Positions 52,931 to 62,334 of a stretch of DNA of 64,000 bases are shown here, piece by piece. Every line of letters begins with the position of its first letter. Within the stretch, counting starts at the first letter, position 1. Where the stretch lies: assembly GCA_944472135.2 (NCBI GenBank), contig CALYDD020000376.1:31247-95246 (forward strand), given 5' to 3'. Origin of the DNA: Trichobilharzia regenti. Lineage: Eukaryota; Platyhelminthes; Trematoda; Strigeidida; Schistosomatidae. Under the pieces are notes generated by a model. The model did not search any database and had not been told where the DNA came from. It was given only the letters and a program-made list of their open reading frames with translations. A program made the translations under genes and the position numbers.

Positions 52931-55722
52931 GAAGCCTGAAGGTAGTGTACACTAATATACGTAGTATCGGGAACAAATTTCACGAGCTAGGTGTATTAGT
53001 AGAAGACCTTAGCCCAGGTATTGTGGCCATTACTGAAACATGGCTGGTTTCGGGATTAGATGACACACCTGAGCTATGCGGATTTAGTTGCTTGCGCAGC
53101 GACAGGGTTAAGGGTCGTAGAGGTGGCGGGGTTGCTCTGTACATCAACAACTCCCTACATGTTCGTTCCGTGAAATCTGAAGCTCATGACAGTGGGACAG
53201 GTGAGGTAATTAGCTGTGAAGTAAGCTTTGCAACCGGCACTCTACTCATTGGAGTTCTGTATAGAAGTCCCTATTGTCAGTGTGATGACTTCATTTTAGA
53301 TCACCTCAAACAATGGAGTAAACACAGTAGCTGTCTTATTCTAGGTGATTTTAATGCACCTCATATAGACTGGGTAGCTGTCACATCTCCAGGATCCGCT
53401 GATAAGTTTGACAGCCGGTTACTCTTGACAACCATGGAAAATGCCCTGACACAACATGTCTTAGGTAGTACAAGATTCGGTTCTACCCAAGGATCTTCCT
53501 TGCTGGACTTAGTGCTTACTCATGACAACGACGACGTGGATGGTCTAGTTATTCATCCACCTCTAGCAAACAGTGATCATGGGGTGTTAGATTTTAACTT
53601 AAGGGCTGGCAATTTAGTCAGTTTTCAACCCAAATCCCGGCCTAGTGTTTGGCATGCTGACATAGTGGCTATAAAGGAGCGTGCTTCAACTGCCGACTGG
53701 TCAGTCAACATTGTCTCATCCATTGAAGATGAATGGGATAGATTTAAGAATACACTTGAGAGGGTTACCACTGATCTCATCCCCTGGAGGGTTCCTAAAA
53801 GGCCAACAAATCGGCCACCATGGATAAATAGACAAGCTATAACACTCCTGAGACGGAGAAAAAGGTTCTGGAATCTCTTTGTTTCTACTGGGCTACAGCA
53901 GTTCCGGCTGAAATACTGTGAAACCAGAAACCAGTGTAAAACTTTGATCCACCAGTCAAGGATAGCTTACGAAACCCAGTTAGTTAAAAGTTCACCAGGC
54001 TGCCCAAAAAGACTCTTCTCATATATCAAGAGAAGAACACGTAAGAGTGATGCTATCCCACCTCTTATGCTTGAAGATGACCAGACAAACATGGCTGAGG
54101 ATAACTTGACTAAGGCTGAGGCTTTGTCCAAGCACTTTAGTCAAGTATTCTCTGATAATATTGATACCAGCTTTGTAAATTTTCCAAAAGGTAACTTGAA
54201 AATGGCACCCTTATACATTGGAAAGGATACTGTCCTAAAGTGGCTTCTAAGGCTCAATCCTGGTAAGTCCAGTGGCCCTGATGAACTCCACCCACGTATA
54301 TTAACAGCATTGGCTGAAAGCATAGCCGAGCCATTGTCGGTAATCTTCAATATGTCTCTGGACCAGTCTAAATGTCCAAGAGACTGGAAAGATGCCATCA
54401 TTAGTCCGGTCTTCAAAACCGGATCTAGAAACTTAGTTCAGAACTATCGTCCTGTTAGTTTGACCAGTATTGTTGTTAAACTACTAGAAAGAATAATTCG
54501 TGATGCTATCATTCAGTTCATTGAAGGGAACAAACTTTTCGCTGTGGAACAGCACGGTTTTAGAGCAGGTCATTCTTGCTTGACCAACCTTCTTTTGGCC
54601 AGAGAAAGTTGGGCAAGCTCAGCTGATGCTAATATACCGGTGGATGCCATATTCATAGACCTTAGCAAGGCGTTTGACAGGGTTTCTCATTCAGGTCTTC
54701 TAGTAAAGTTAGGTAGTCTGGGAATCAATAAAGTGGTTACCGACTGGATTCAAGACTTTCTAAAGGACAGAAGACAAAGAGTACGAGTTAACGGGGTTTT
54801 ATCAACATGGGAATCGGTTAAGAGTGGCGTTCCTCAGGGTACAATTCTAGGCCCACTTCTTTTCCTGATTTATGTTAATGAGATTCCATCGGTAGTTAAG
54901 TCATCCTGCTTACTGTTTGCTGATGACATCAAGATATGGAGGGCTTTGCACGATGACAGTGATCAACTTGCTTTGCAGGAAGATTTAAACTTGTTAAGTG
55001 ATTGGTGTAAGCACTGGGCCTTGGAGATTAACTTAAGCAAGAGTGTAGTTATGCATGTATCCCATAGTCACGTGCACAATTACTCAATGAATGGCATTAC
55101 TCTCCCAGTGGTCACTGAGTACAAGGACTTGGGAGTGGTTGTGCAGCATGACTTGAAAACAGCAACAAACTGTAGAACTGCAGCCACTAAGGGTTTTCGA
55201 ATGTTATGGGCCATACGCAAGGCTTTTGCGAACTTTGACGCTGATATATTTCGTATATTATATCCGACTTATATCAGACCTCATTTGGAATATGGGATCC
55301 AGGCAGCGAGCCCGTGTTTCAAATACGAAATAGACTTATTAGAAAGGGTGCAAAGAGTAGGAACTAAGCTAATAAAGGGTTTCTCAACCCTGTCATATGA
55401 GGAGAGGTTAAGTCGACTGGGTTTATTTCCACTGTCATACAGACGACTTAGGGGTGACCTAATACTAGCATACCGTATCCTAAGAAATGATTTTGGAGCT
55501 AATTTATCTAAATTATTTCTTCCTTCTAGCACCAACCAATTGCGAGGACATCACCTCAAGGTTCAAAAACCACGGTCGAATCGTCTGCGTCTGGAAATCC
55601 GTTTTTCGCATCGAATTGTGAACCATTGGAACTCCCTACCGGAACACGTCGTATCAGCGCCATCCGTTGATTCATTCAAGGCGAGATTGGACCTCCTGTA
55701 TGCAATAAATCGAAAGGATTAA
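52882..55722 (+). CDS. CR1-like LINE ORF2, endonuclease/reverse transcriptase (right copy)
   Basis: This 946-aa polyprotein has the same domain order as the left copy: endonuclease (LILGDFNAP, SDHG), then RT (NYRPVSLTS, FIDLSKAFD, SGVPQG, FADD), then a C-terminal region of about 250 aa ending in the short motif NHWNSLP common in CR1/Jockey-type ORF2. It reads S185 and N220 in place of I and D, and is otherwise the same in the provided translation. The ATG at 52882 is the first in frame; whether it or an upstream non-AUG or frameshift is used cannot be told from sequence. Confidence 0.9.
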   Translation: METYASKTCVDKPDRIGSLKVVYTNIRSIGNKFHELGVLVEDLSPGIVAITETWLVSGLDDTPELCGFSCLRSDRVKGRRGGGVALYINNSLHVRSVKSEAHDSGTGEVISCEVSFATGTLLIGVLYRSPYCQCDDFILDHLKQWSKHSSCLILGDFNAPHIDWVAVTSPGSADKFDSRLLLTTMENALTQHVLGSTRFGSTQGSSLLDLVLTHDNDDVDGLVIHPPLANSDHGVLDFNLRAGNLVSFQPKSRPSVWHADIVAIKERASTADWSVNIVSSIEDEWDRFKNTLERVTTDLIPWRVPKRPTNRPPWINRQAITLLRRRKRFWNLFVSTGLQQFRLKYCETRNQCKTLIHQSRIAYETQLVKSSPGCPKRLFSYIKRRTRKSDAIPPLMLEDDQTNMAEDNLTKAEALSKHFSQVFSDNIDTSFVNFPKGNLKMAPLYIGKDTVLKWLLRLNPGKSSGPDELHPRILTALAESIAEPLSVIFNMSLDQSKCPRDWKDAIISPVFKTGSRNLVQNYRPVSLTSIVVKLLERIIRDAIIQFIEGNKLFAVEQHGFRAGHSCLTNLLLARESWASSADANIPVDAIFIDLSKAFDRVSHSGLLVKLGSLGINKVVTDWIQDFLKDRRQRVRVNGVLSTWESVKSGVPQGTILGPLLFLIYVNEIPSVVKSSCLLFADDIKIWRALHDDSDQLALQEDLNLLSDWCKHWALEINLSKSVVMHVSHSHVHNYSMNGITLPVVTEYKDLGVVVQHDLKTATNCRTAATKGFRMLWAIRKAFANFDADIFRILYPTYIRPHLEYGIQAASPCFKYEIDLLERVQRVGTKLIKGFSTLSYEERLSRLGLFPLSYRRLRGDLILAYRILRNDFGANLSKLFLPSSTNQLRGHHLKVQKPRSNRLRLEIRFSHRIVNHWNSLPEHVVSAPSVDSFKARLDLLYAINRKD

Positions 55723-55997
55723 CACAGGCATATAGCCTACTATCCTAAATAAATTGTGAACTGTGTCCTCTCTCACCTCTACAGTAAAGTTCAACGGAGA
55801 TGCTACTCACAAAACAACCTAGGCAGGCTCAGATGCATGTTGAAAGACACTAACTGGGACTTATTTACATAACAAACATTAGATGAAACAATTACAAACA
55901 CTACCGATTATCTTAAATTCTGTTTCGAAATATGTTGTCCTAAAGAAACATTATTCATTCGATTTAATCGCTTATCTTCGCCATATCTCAAAAAGCT

Positions 55998-56044
55998 ACG
56001 TGAATTGAAATAGAATTTTAAGATTATTTATTATCCTCCTCTGA
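55998..56044. mobile_element. Penelope-tail fragment between LINEs, right arm
   Basis: CGTGAATTGAAATAGAATTT and TTATTTATTATCCTCCT match 23028-23069. It marks the junction between the CR1-like 3' end and the inserted RTE-like element. Confidence 0.7.
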
Positions 56045-57082
56045 TTTGACTGACCGTTAGGCGAAGACGCTGAAAAAATGCAGTCTTCTGAAAACCTTGA
56101 GCTGTATTTTACGAATGTTTAGCATGCGATTCGCTCCCACCAAATGCAAGATGATGTTACAGGACTGGACTACATCGACGCCTAGTTTAAAAATAGGAAG
56201 TGAAGTGGTAGAGCACGTTGACCGCTTCACTTATTTGGGAAGTACCATCAGCCAGTGCCAACGGGTTGATCTCTGACGAAATCTCAGCACGGATACAGGG
56301 GGCTCGTTTCGCATTTGCCAGTTTACGCCGTCTCTGGTGTTGATGACATATTCGACTATCGACCAAAAGGTGGGTGTACTGCTCATCAGTCCGCTCCGTC
56401 CTCCTTTATGGCCAGCTGTGAGACCTGGCCACTGAGATTGGAAGACATGAAAAGATTAGCTGTCTTTGATCATAGGTCCCTGCGTTCTATCTCCCGTGTG
56501 AAGTGGCATAATAAGGTGAGCAATATTGAGGTTAGGCGCCGGTCGAGTTCCAGGTAAACAGGGGAAATCAATCGATGAAGTTGTGAAGTTACACATATTG
56601 AGATGGTTAGGACATGCGTAATGTATGCCTTCTCATCGCCTTCCTTGACGAGCAATGTTAGCGGATATAGGGTCAGGTTGGAAAAAAGCTAGCTAGCGGC
56701 GGTCAAATAACAACTTGGCACCTATCAATGAAATCCACAACAGTTGGTCGAAGCCATGTAGGAAGGTCTAGACTGGCTTCCTGACTGGTTGGGGTCCTCG
56801 GGACGGTGAAAATCAATGATGGCTAGAAACAATTGGTGACATGGCTCAAAATCCTCGTTGTCCATGGCTGGTGCAGATGCATCCACTCCTTGTGACTTAT
56901 GATTTCCAATGAAACTATATTGTTCTTCGTTATTACTCTTCCTTTGTCTCACACCTCTGCTTACTGTCTGTATTATGCTTTTTCTTGTACTTTCTTCTCC
57001 TGCATCGCGTGCTAGACGGAGTGTGGCGACTTGAACTTCCGCCCATATGTGCAAAGTTCTATGTCGAAAACTGACAGACTGG
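56045..57082 (+). mobile_element. RTE-like LINE family I, right arm (uninterrupted)
   Basis: Plus-strand mirror of 45096-47190 without the LTR element. It has CTGACGAAATCTCAGCACGG (SDEISAR), the LRWLGH-equivalent at about 56590-56660, and the 3' UTR to TATGTCGAAAACTGACAGACTGG (57082). The single ATAG complement at 57059-57062 is the empty LTR target. Confidence 0.8.
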
Positions 57083-57084
57083 TG

Positions 57085-57440
57085 GTAATAATATCTTCCA
57101 TACATATTTCTGGTATTTTGCATTGAGTCAGTTATGTTGTATATGGTTTGTTAGGTGTGTAGACTCGATGAACCAGGCAGGATTCAGTAACCAATCTCTC
57201 TCTCTCTCCATCTACTTATATTATTTTTTAGAATTTGGACACTCTCCCACCCTATTTTGTAGTTGTGTTTTAAGGCATGCATTGTTGTTGGTGTGCTGTT
57301 TTCTGAATTACTTATATTCTTGAGGTCAACCATTCTTACCTTTGCTAAATTCATACACACTGTACACTTTGTAAACATTGTCTACAATAAAACTGTAATT
57401 ATTATCATTATTATGGTTGACAATATATTTGAAGAGTAAT
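57085..57440 (-). mobile_element. Penelope-like element relic, right arm
   Basis: The minus-strand frame 57378-57184 reads LAKVRMVDLKNISNSENSTP and ALKHNYKIGWESVQILKN. Mirror of 44755-45095, with one frame still open. It lacks the YIG motif. Confidence 0.7.
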
Positions 57441-57724
57441 TTTTATTGACTACATCAATATCCAGTTGTCAAAGATCAGTAGAATTACAGTCACAAGCAA
57501 CTTTTGCCAAACATAAGATCAGAGTATAATTAATTGGTGGATGGTGGGGGTGACTAGCAGTGTAATCCAGGGTAACGCGCATTTTTTTTCTCCTGTTTTG
57601 AGAGTTGTCTGCCAGCTAGATGTGCATTGTGCAGTGAGTGGTGGTGCTCCGACCAAGGCTGGAACCCAGTGCCCACAGTTTCAAACGTCAAAATCGAATT
57701 ACATAATTAATATTACGTGTTACT

Positions 57725-57910
57725 CATGAGGGGGGCGTGTGGCTCTCGTGGCCCAATCGGTCCTGTGGATGACACTTTGGCGTTTGAACCTATGGCCACT
57801 GGGTTTGAGCCTCAGTGGGAACATCATCACTCACTGGGAAATGCAGGTACATCCAGATGATGAATCCGGAATAGGACGAAATACGCGTTATCCTTGATTC
57901 CATGAATCAA
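57725..57910 (+). mobile_element. Smalpha-type SINE with near-canonical hammerhead, right arm
   Basis: The tRNA-like head has GTGGCCCAATCGGTCC (A-box region) and CACTGGGTTTGAGCCTC (B box). The hammerhead at 57846-57905 has stem I CATCCAG against CTTGAT, the first core GATGATGA (the C of CTGATGA replaced by A), stem II TCC-GGAATA-GGA, GAAA, then TACGCG-TTATC before the cleavage-site equivalent. Apart from the core C it has the layout of the schistosome satellite ribozyme. Confidence 0.8.
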
Positions 57911-58514
57911 TAGACACATCGAGATAGACAAAATTTATCAACGGAAAACAAAGAAACCTTACACACACACAAAGGGTCAAATTTCAAGTCAAAGAAACAA
58001 TCAGTTCCAATAGAAGTAGCCTAAAAGGTATGAAAACACACAAAAATAACCAATCTCGTCCAAGGTCACCGACCAGCAGAGATGATTAATATACTCGTGG
58101 AGAAATTTAAAAGTTCACTTCAATTCGAATTGAAGTATGGGCGCTGAAGATGTTGCCTAGTTGGGGGCGATGAAAGCTTCCTGAACACAACCACATCAAA
58201 ATGTGATGATATATCTGCTTTGTCTCTGCTTCAAGAAATCCATAATATCTAGTTGAAAGTCTATTGTTAGATGTTCAGAAGTACATTTTGACAATCAAAG
58301 ACATAAGTGAAGAACAGTTATCTCATGGATTGCAATATGTTGCCAGCCACAATCAGACCATTCTTCAAGATTAGTAGGAATTTGCGAATTAGACAGGAGC
58401 TTGTAAACACTTCAAATATGACCTATTAGAGGTCCGACAAAATGTTCTAAAATCCTCATTGGAAAGAACGTGTTCCCAAAGGGTTATTATTAAATCAAAT
58501 AGAAGATCAAAATG

Positions 58515-59310
58515 TAATTATTATTATTATTGTTGTTCCCTTGGATTCCTAGTGGAACACAGGGCTTCAACTTCACGTCTCCGCTTCTTACTGTCTTCTG
58601 CTGTACTTTTCACCTGAATCCATGTTAGTCCATACTGTTTCAACTCCTCTTCACACGATCTCCTCCATATCACCCACCATTGCACTGACGTCCCACTCGC
58701 CACTTCCCTTTCCGCCTGGTTCCACTCGAGCACTGGACTGTCACCCAGCGGCGGCCACCTCATCGAGCGAGTGTCCAATTCATCCATCTCCACCTTCTCC
58801 TGCTTATTTGTTGGTTGGCGATTGGTTCTTCTTTTGTTTGTTTGCTCCCACAGTTTGTTCTTGTTGGTGATTCTCTCCGGTCCGGTTATCTGATCTTCAG
58901 TATAGAGCCAGCGAAGACAGTTGTTGTTGATGATGAAGGTCTGCAACAGGCTGCTGGAAATATTCTTTGTGACCCGCCCCTCCCGCCAAGTTTCTGATCC
59001 GTTCCGTATAGAAGAACTGGCTGACTTGACGTTTGTATTGGAAATCCGATGGAATTTTGTTGTTGATGGTGGCTGAGTGACGAAGATTTCCAGATTGGTT
59101 TGTTTCAGGTTGATGAATGTGTTTCTTGCCTGCCTTCCCGATTCTCACTCGATTTGACATCCTCGTCTGTTCCGACTGGCTGTAGTTGAGACAATGCTCC
59201 CTAATTAAGATAAGTGAATGACGTCACCTCTTTTAAATCCCTCCCGTTGATGGTGGGTGACTGGCGGTGGATGTTGCTATTGTTGACTGGTTATTTCCAT
59301 AACCTAAAAT
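58515..59310 (-). mobile_element. RTE-like LINE family II, crossing the right palindrome edge
   Basis: (ATT)n tail at 58517-58531. The minus-strand pieces are WVIWRRSCEEELKQYGLTWI (58946-58527) and MQTFIINNNCLRWLY. Sequence to about 58670 is mirrored at 43364; beyond that it is unique to the right side, showing that this is the more complete copy. Confidence 0.8.
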
Positions 59311-59925
59311 GTACTTAAGTTGAAAAAAAAATCCGTGGAATTCATGGTGTATTTTTCATCAATCAAACCGCTGTTTATATTAGTACAGTTTATATTCGTT
59401 AAGTAATCACTGAGCGTGTGATTTCGGTTTACATCAAACAGCAAGAAGTAGATTGTTCAAATATACATATGTGTAGTGTTCTGTTGTTAATGCAGTCAGT
59501 ATATAACCGTGGGAAATGTTTTCTGTCTCTAACATCAAATAGAATGTTCAAACAGATATGTATTGTATGCAGTGTTGAACTAGTGGCATGGTGGTCACAT
59601 TACAACCTGACTGATAGAATTCAGTCTACACCAATCAGAGGACTGGAAGCATCACACTAGTTACTAGTGTCGAACATTTTACCTTATTTATCATCCTGTG
59701 ATTTCACTAGTGGTAATAATGTCTTGCATATCTTTGGTATTAGCAATCATGAGTCACTTTTATTGTATGTATTGTGGTTAGGTATGTTGACTAGATGAAC
59801 TGTTAGCACCTTGTATTCATTCTTCTCTACCATCACATGTGTACAAACTTAAACTACTGTAATCTTCAAATAAATCATCACAAACAAACACATCGATAAT
59901 TAGGGAGGGAATAATTGAAAACTGT
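59311..59925. other. Unassigned intron sequence
   Basis: AT-rich. CATCACACTAGTTACTAGTG near 59650 resembles sequence at 3520-3545 (ACACTAGTAACTAGTGTGAT) and suggests a scrap of a shared repeat. No gene is seen. Confidence 0.35.
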
Positions 59926-59929
59926 TCAG

Positions 59930-60475
59930 GGAGTACTGGACAATTGTTCCGTCATAGTTTACAACTGTCCAACAATGTGTACCCATAACATAATTCCCAC
60001 GACGGACTAATCCCAAGACCTTGAGAAGGATCATGAGGCCAAGTCCTTTTGATCATTCAGTGACTTGGAAAGGGTTTCAATCATGCGTGAACTATAAACT
60101 TTATTAACACACTATATATCAAGGGAATTGGATGTTCAATATATCCTTCATCGTGGTTGCCAGTAGAGCTACATCAAGCATTGACAAAGTTAGAATTTAC
60201 GAGTGAGTGAACTGTGAACGAGTTTGGCTGCATACTTACGGAAAGTTACTGATTCAAAACAGTGGTTGGTGGAGTCTTGACTGAGCGCTACTGATGAAGA
60301 GAGTCCTAAACCAGGACAAAACAGTTGTGTGATATTGCTTCGCGATAAAATCTCCATTGAAACGCACTTAGTCCGGCGTTCGATTCCAGACCGATGCACT
60401 ACTTCTTAGCCTTACTTAGCCAGTTAATAAGCGAGGTAATGAGAGGAGATTGACGGCTGTGGAGCCGGTTATGTT
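59930..60475 (+). mobile_element. Cluster of decayed Smalpha-type and type A SINE pieces
   Basis: A plus-strand hammerhead-like segment at 60285-60332 reads CTGATGAAGAGAGTCCTAAA, CCAGGACAAAACAGTTGTG, with GAAA changed to CAAAA. A minus-strand remnant lies near 59940-59990. A type A SINE piece (GGCGTTCGATTCCAG with CGCTAAGCC-like sequence) runs about 60360-60470. The cluster ends about 55 bp from the exon donor. Confidence 0.5.
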
Positions 60476-60530
60476 CTACTCAGACCACGGAGAAGATCAA
60501 AATGATAACAATAATAATTAGAATACTTAC

Positions 60531-60704
60531 GGTAATACAGACCAATTCGGTTGTAGAAGATTACCAATGCGTATAGTTTTGATAGACTTTAAAGCAATCC
60601 GATTGGCTGTACATTCTTCATTGATAAAATTAAAATTAATAAGCATGAGGTAATTGTCTGTCAGGCAGACAGTAGTCTCAATTTCATGATCCCAATGATT
60701 AATT
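60531..60704 (-). CDS. TPRG1L: TPRG1/TPRG1L-like protein, internal coding exon (hSac2-type domain)
   Basis: This is an internal exon of a spliced gene, 174 nt long, read on the minus strand. The acceptor is a pyrimidine-rich tract ending TTTTTGTAG at 60705 and the donor is GTAAGTATT from 60530. It starts with one base completing a codon, then encodes 57 codons including INHWDHEIETTVCLTDNYLM, and ends with two bases of the next codon (phase 2). The pattern of an (D/N)HW motif followed by a 'L(T/V)(D/E)..L' strand and 'RIAL.....I..G' fits the N-terminal half of the hSac2 domain in vertebrate TPRG1 and TPRG1L. TPRG1L (Mover) is a vesicle-associated presynaptic protein in vertebrates; its role in flukes is unknown. 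The phase matches the exon at 42674-42890, 17.6 kb downstream. The assignment is from memory of the family, supported by three co-linear exons. Confidence 0.82.
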
Positions 60705-60768
60705 CTACAAAAAGAGAGAAGAAAGGGAAACCAGTTAGAAAAGTGGGGGAGGGGTGAAGAAATGATGT

Positions 60769-61090
60769 TGTAACAACAAAAGACAAGGGTAAGGCAACAA
60801 ATCCTTTTTATTACGGAAATCAACACAGATATTTATTGATTTTTTATGTACATTATTATAGATTATTATTAAGAGAAAAACACCGTCCTCTGATTGGTTG
60901 TTTCTCACTGAAAGTTAATCGTTCACCTCTTTGTGGCTGTTTCTTGAATGTCAGATCACCTATATATGTTAACTGTATCCACCTACGCAAAGGTTTTGTT
61001 CTCATTTTTCTCACGACAAATGCTGGGAATATAAACACTATTGACGTAAATCACTGTCTACCAATTTTGACTAACAGCCAGCTCTCAACA
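60769..61090 (-). mobile_element. Solo LTR (diverged subfamily) upstream of the TPRG1L-like exon
   Basis: Reverse-orientation LTR from TGTAACAACA (60769) to CTCTCAACA (61090), with the family's AATCAGAGG and TTATTA blocks. It resembles the old subfamily at 3480-4166. The flanks do not give a clear TSD. It lies about 65 bp upstream of the acceptor of the exon at 60531-60704. Confidence 0.7.
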
Positions 61091-61114
61091 TAACAACTAC
61101 TACTAGTACTAATG

Positions 61115-61790
61115 GTTGCTCTGTCTATCTGTCTATTTTCGACATAGAACTTTGCACTGATATGCGTCAGTTCAAGTCGCCACAATCCCTCCTTGTAGCA
61201 CACAAAGCAACAAAAGAAAGTACAAGAAAAAGCATAATACAGACAGTAAGCAGAGGTGTGAGACAAAGGAAGAGTAATAACGAAGAACAATATAGTTTCA
61301 TTGGAAATCATAAGTCACAAGGAGTGGATGCATCTGCACCAGCCATGGACAACGAGGATTTTGAGCCATGTCACCAATTGTTTCTAGCCATCATTGATTT
61401 TCACCGTCCCGAGGACCCCAACCAGTCAGGAAGCCAGTCTAGACCTTCCTACATGGCTTCGACCAACTGTTGTGGATTTCATTGATAGGTGCCAAGTTGT
61501 TATTTGACCGCCGCTAGCTAGCTTTTTTCCAACCTGACCCTATATCCGCTAACATTGCTCGTCAAGGAAGGCGATGAGAAGGCATACATTACGCATGTCC
61601 TAACCATCTCAATATGTGTAACTTCACAACTTCATCGATTGATTTCCCCTGTTTACCTGGAACTCGACCGGCGCCTAACCTCAATATTGCTCACCTTATT
61701 ATGCCACTTCACATGGGAAATAGAGCGCAGGCACCTATGATATGATCAAAGACAGCTAGCTAATCTTTTCATGTCTTCCACTCTCAGTCT
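61115..61790 (-). mobile_element. RTE-like LINE family I, third near-identical copy
   Basis: From about 61217 to 61712 it is identical by eye to 46231-46730 of the palindrome arm, including a frame (61162-61485) encoding the same antisense peptide. Both ends diverge sharply. It lies outside the palindrome, upstream of the exon at 60531-60704. Confidence 0.8.
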
Positions 61791-62039
61791 CTAAAGCTGT
61801 CACTAATGGTTGGTAGAATCAAACTAATACCAATATACAACAAGAGTGTACAAAACGATGACAAAATCTCTGAAAATAACCAACCACGTTCTCAGGCTAC
61901 AAGAGGAGATTTGACTGACAAACGTATCCAAATGCAGAGAACACTGTACAAGTACAATCAGAATGATGCAAAACGTCTATATCTTGGTGATATGGAAAGT
62001 AGCCAGAAACAATGAGGCCAAAGTTGCAGAAAGAGAAAT

Positions 62040-62330
62040 TGACTGACTAACTGACTGACTGATTTCAACATCGAACTTTACACCAATGTGCAGCAGCGAT
62101 TCGAGTCGCCACACTTCATTCAGCACACAAAGCCAGAGAAGGAAGTAAATGGAAATGCAAAACCGGGACAGTAAACATAGATACAAGGCAAAAAGAATAG
62201 TAACGTGCTGGAAGAACAATATAGTTTTATTGGATATTATAAGTGACAAAGAGTGGATGCATCTTCACCAGCGATTGACAACGAGGATTTTGAGCCAGCA
62301 ATATCACCAATTGTGCAACTTATAGAATCG
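62040..62330 (-). mobile_element. RTE-like LINE family I, short 3' piece
   Basis: GACTGACTAACTGACTGACTG near 62040-62060 is the tail. The following untranslated region (GTCGCCACACTTCATTCAGC) resembles the copy at 27670-29340 more than the neighbouring one. Confidence 0.65.
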
Positions 62331-62334
62331 ATGA

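Larger units (their letters stand above)
51627..55997 (+). mobile_element. CR1-like LINE, right palindrome arm, coding-intact
   Basis: This is the mirror copy of the element at 47237-51606, transcribed to the right from the palindrome centre. Both ORFs are open over their full length. After the ORF2 stop at 55722 come about 270 bp of 3' UTR before the Penelope-tail fragment at 55998-56044. No simple-repeat tail is evident, so the 3' boundary is an estimate. Two nearly identical, coding-complete copies imply either recent activity or recent homogenisation of the arms. Confidence 0.85.
43364..58670. repeat. Giant near-perfect palindrome (inverted duplication, arms about 7.1 and 8.2 kb)
   Basis: The left arm (43364-51606) and right arm (51627-58670) are reverse complements. 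Anchor pairs are ORF1 starts 51419/51815, ORF2 stops 47512/55722, the RTE/Penelope junctions near 47190/56044, the SINE near 44270/57900 and the 3' end of an RTE-like element near 43500/58520. The four large ORFs differ at only about five residues between arms, while the outer flanks differ at a few percent of sites where compared by eye. Two large asymmetries exist: the LTR element at 45113-46172 with its TSD, and 126 bp at 43607-43732 present only on the left. The outer breakpoint lies inside an RTE-like element that continues to 59310 on the right but stops at 43364 on the left. The whole structure lies in one intron of the TPRG1L-like gene. Confidence 0.93.

Noticed and set aside
43364..58670. 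Palindrome as a pure assembly or sequencing artefact (fold-back read)
   Set aside because: The arms differ by a 1064-bp insertion with a proper TSD, a 126-bp indel and many substitutions, including amino-acid changes, which a fold-back of one molecule would not give. It still deserves read-level confirmation.
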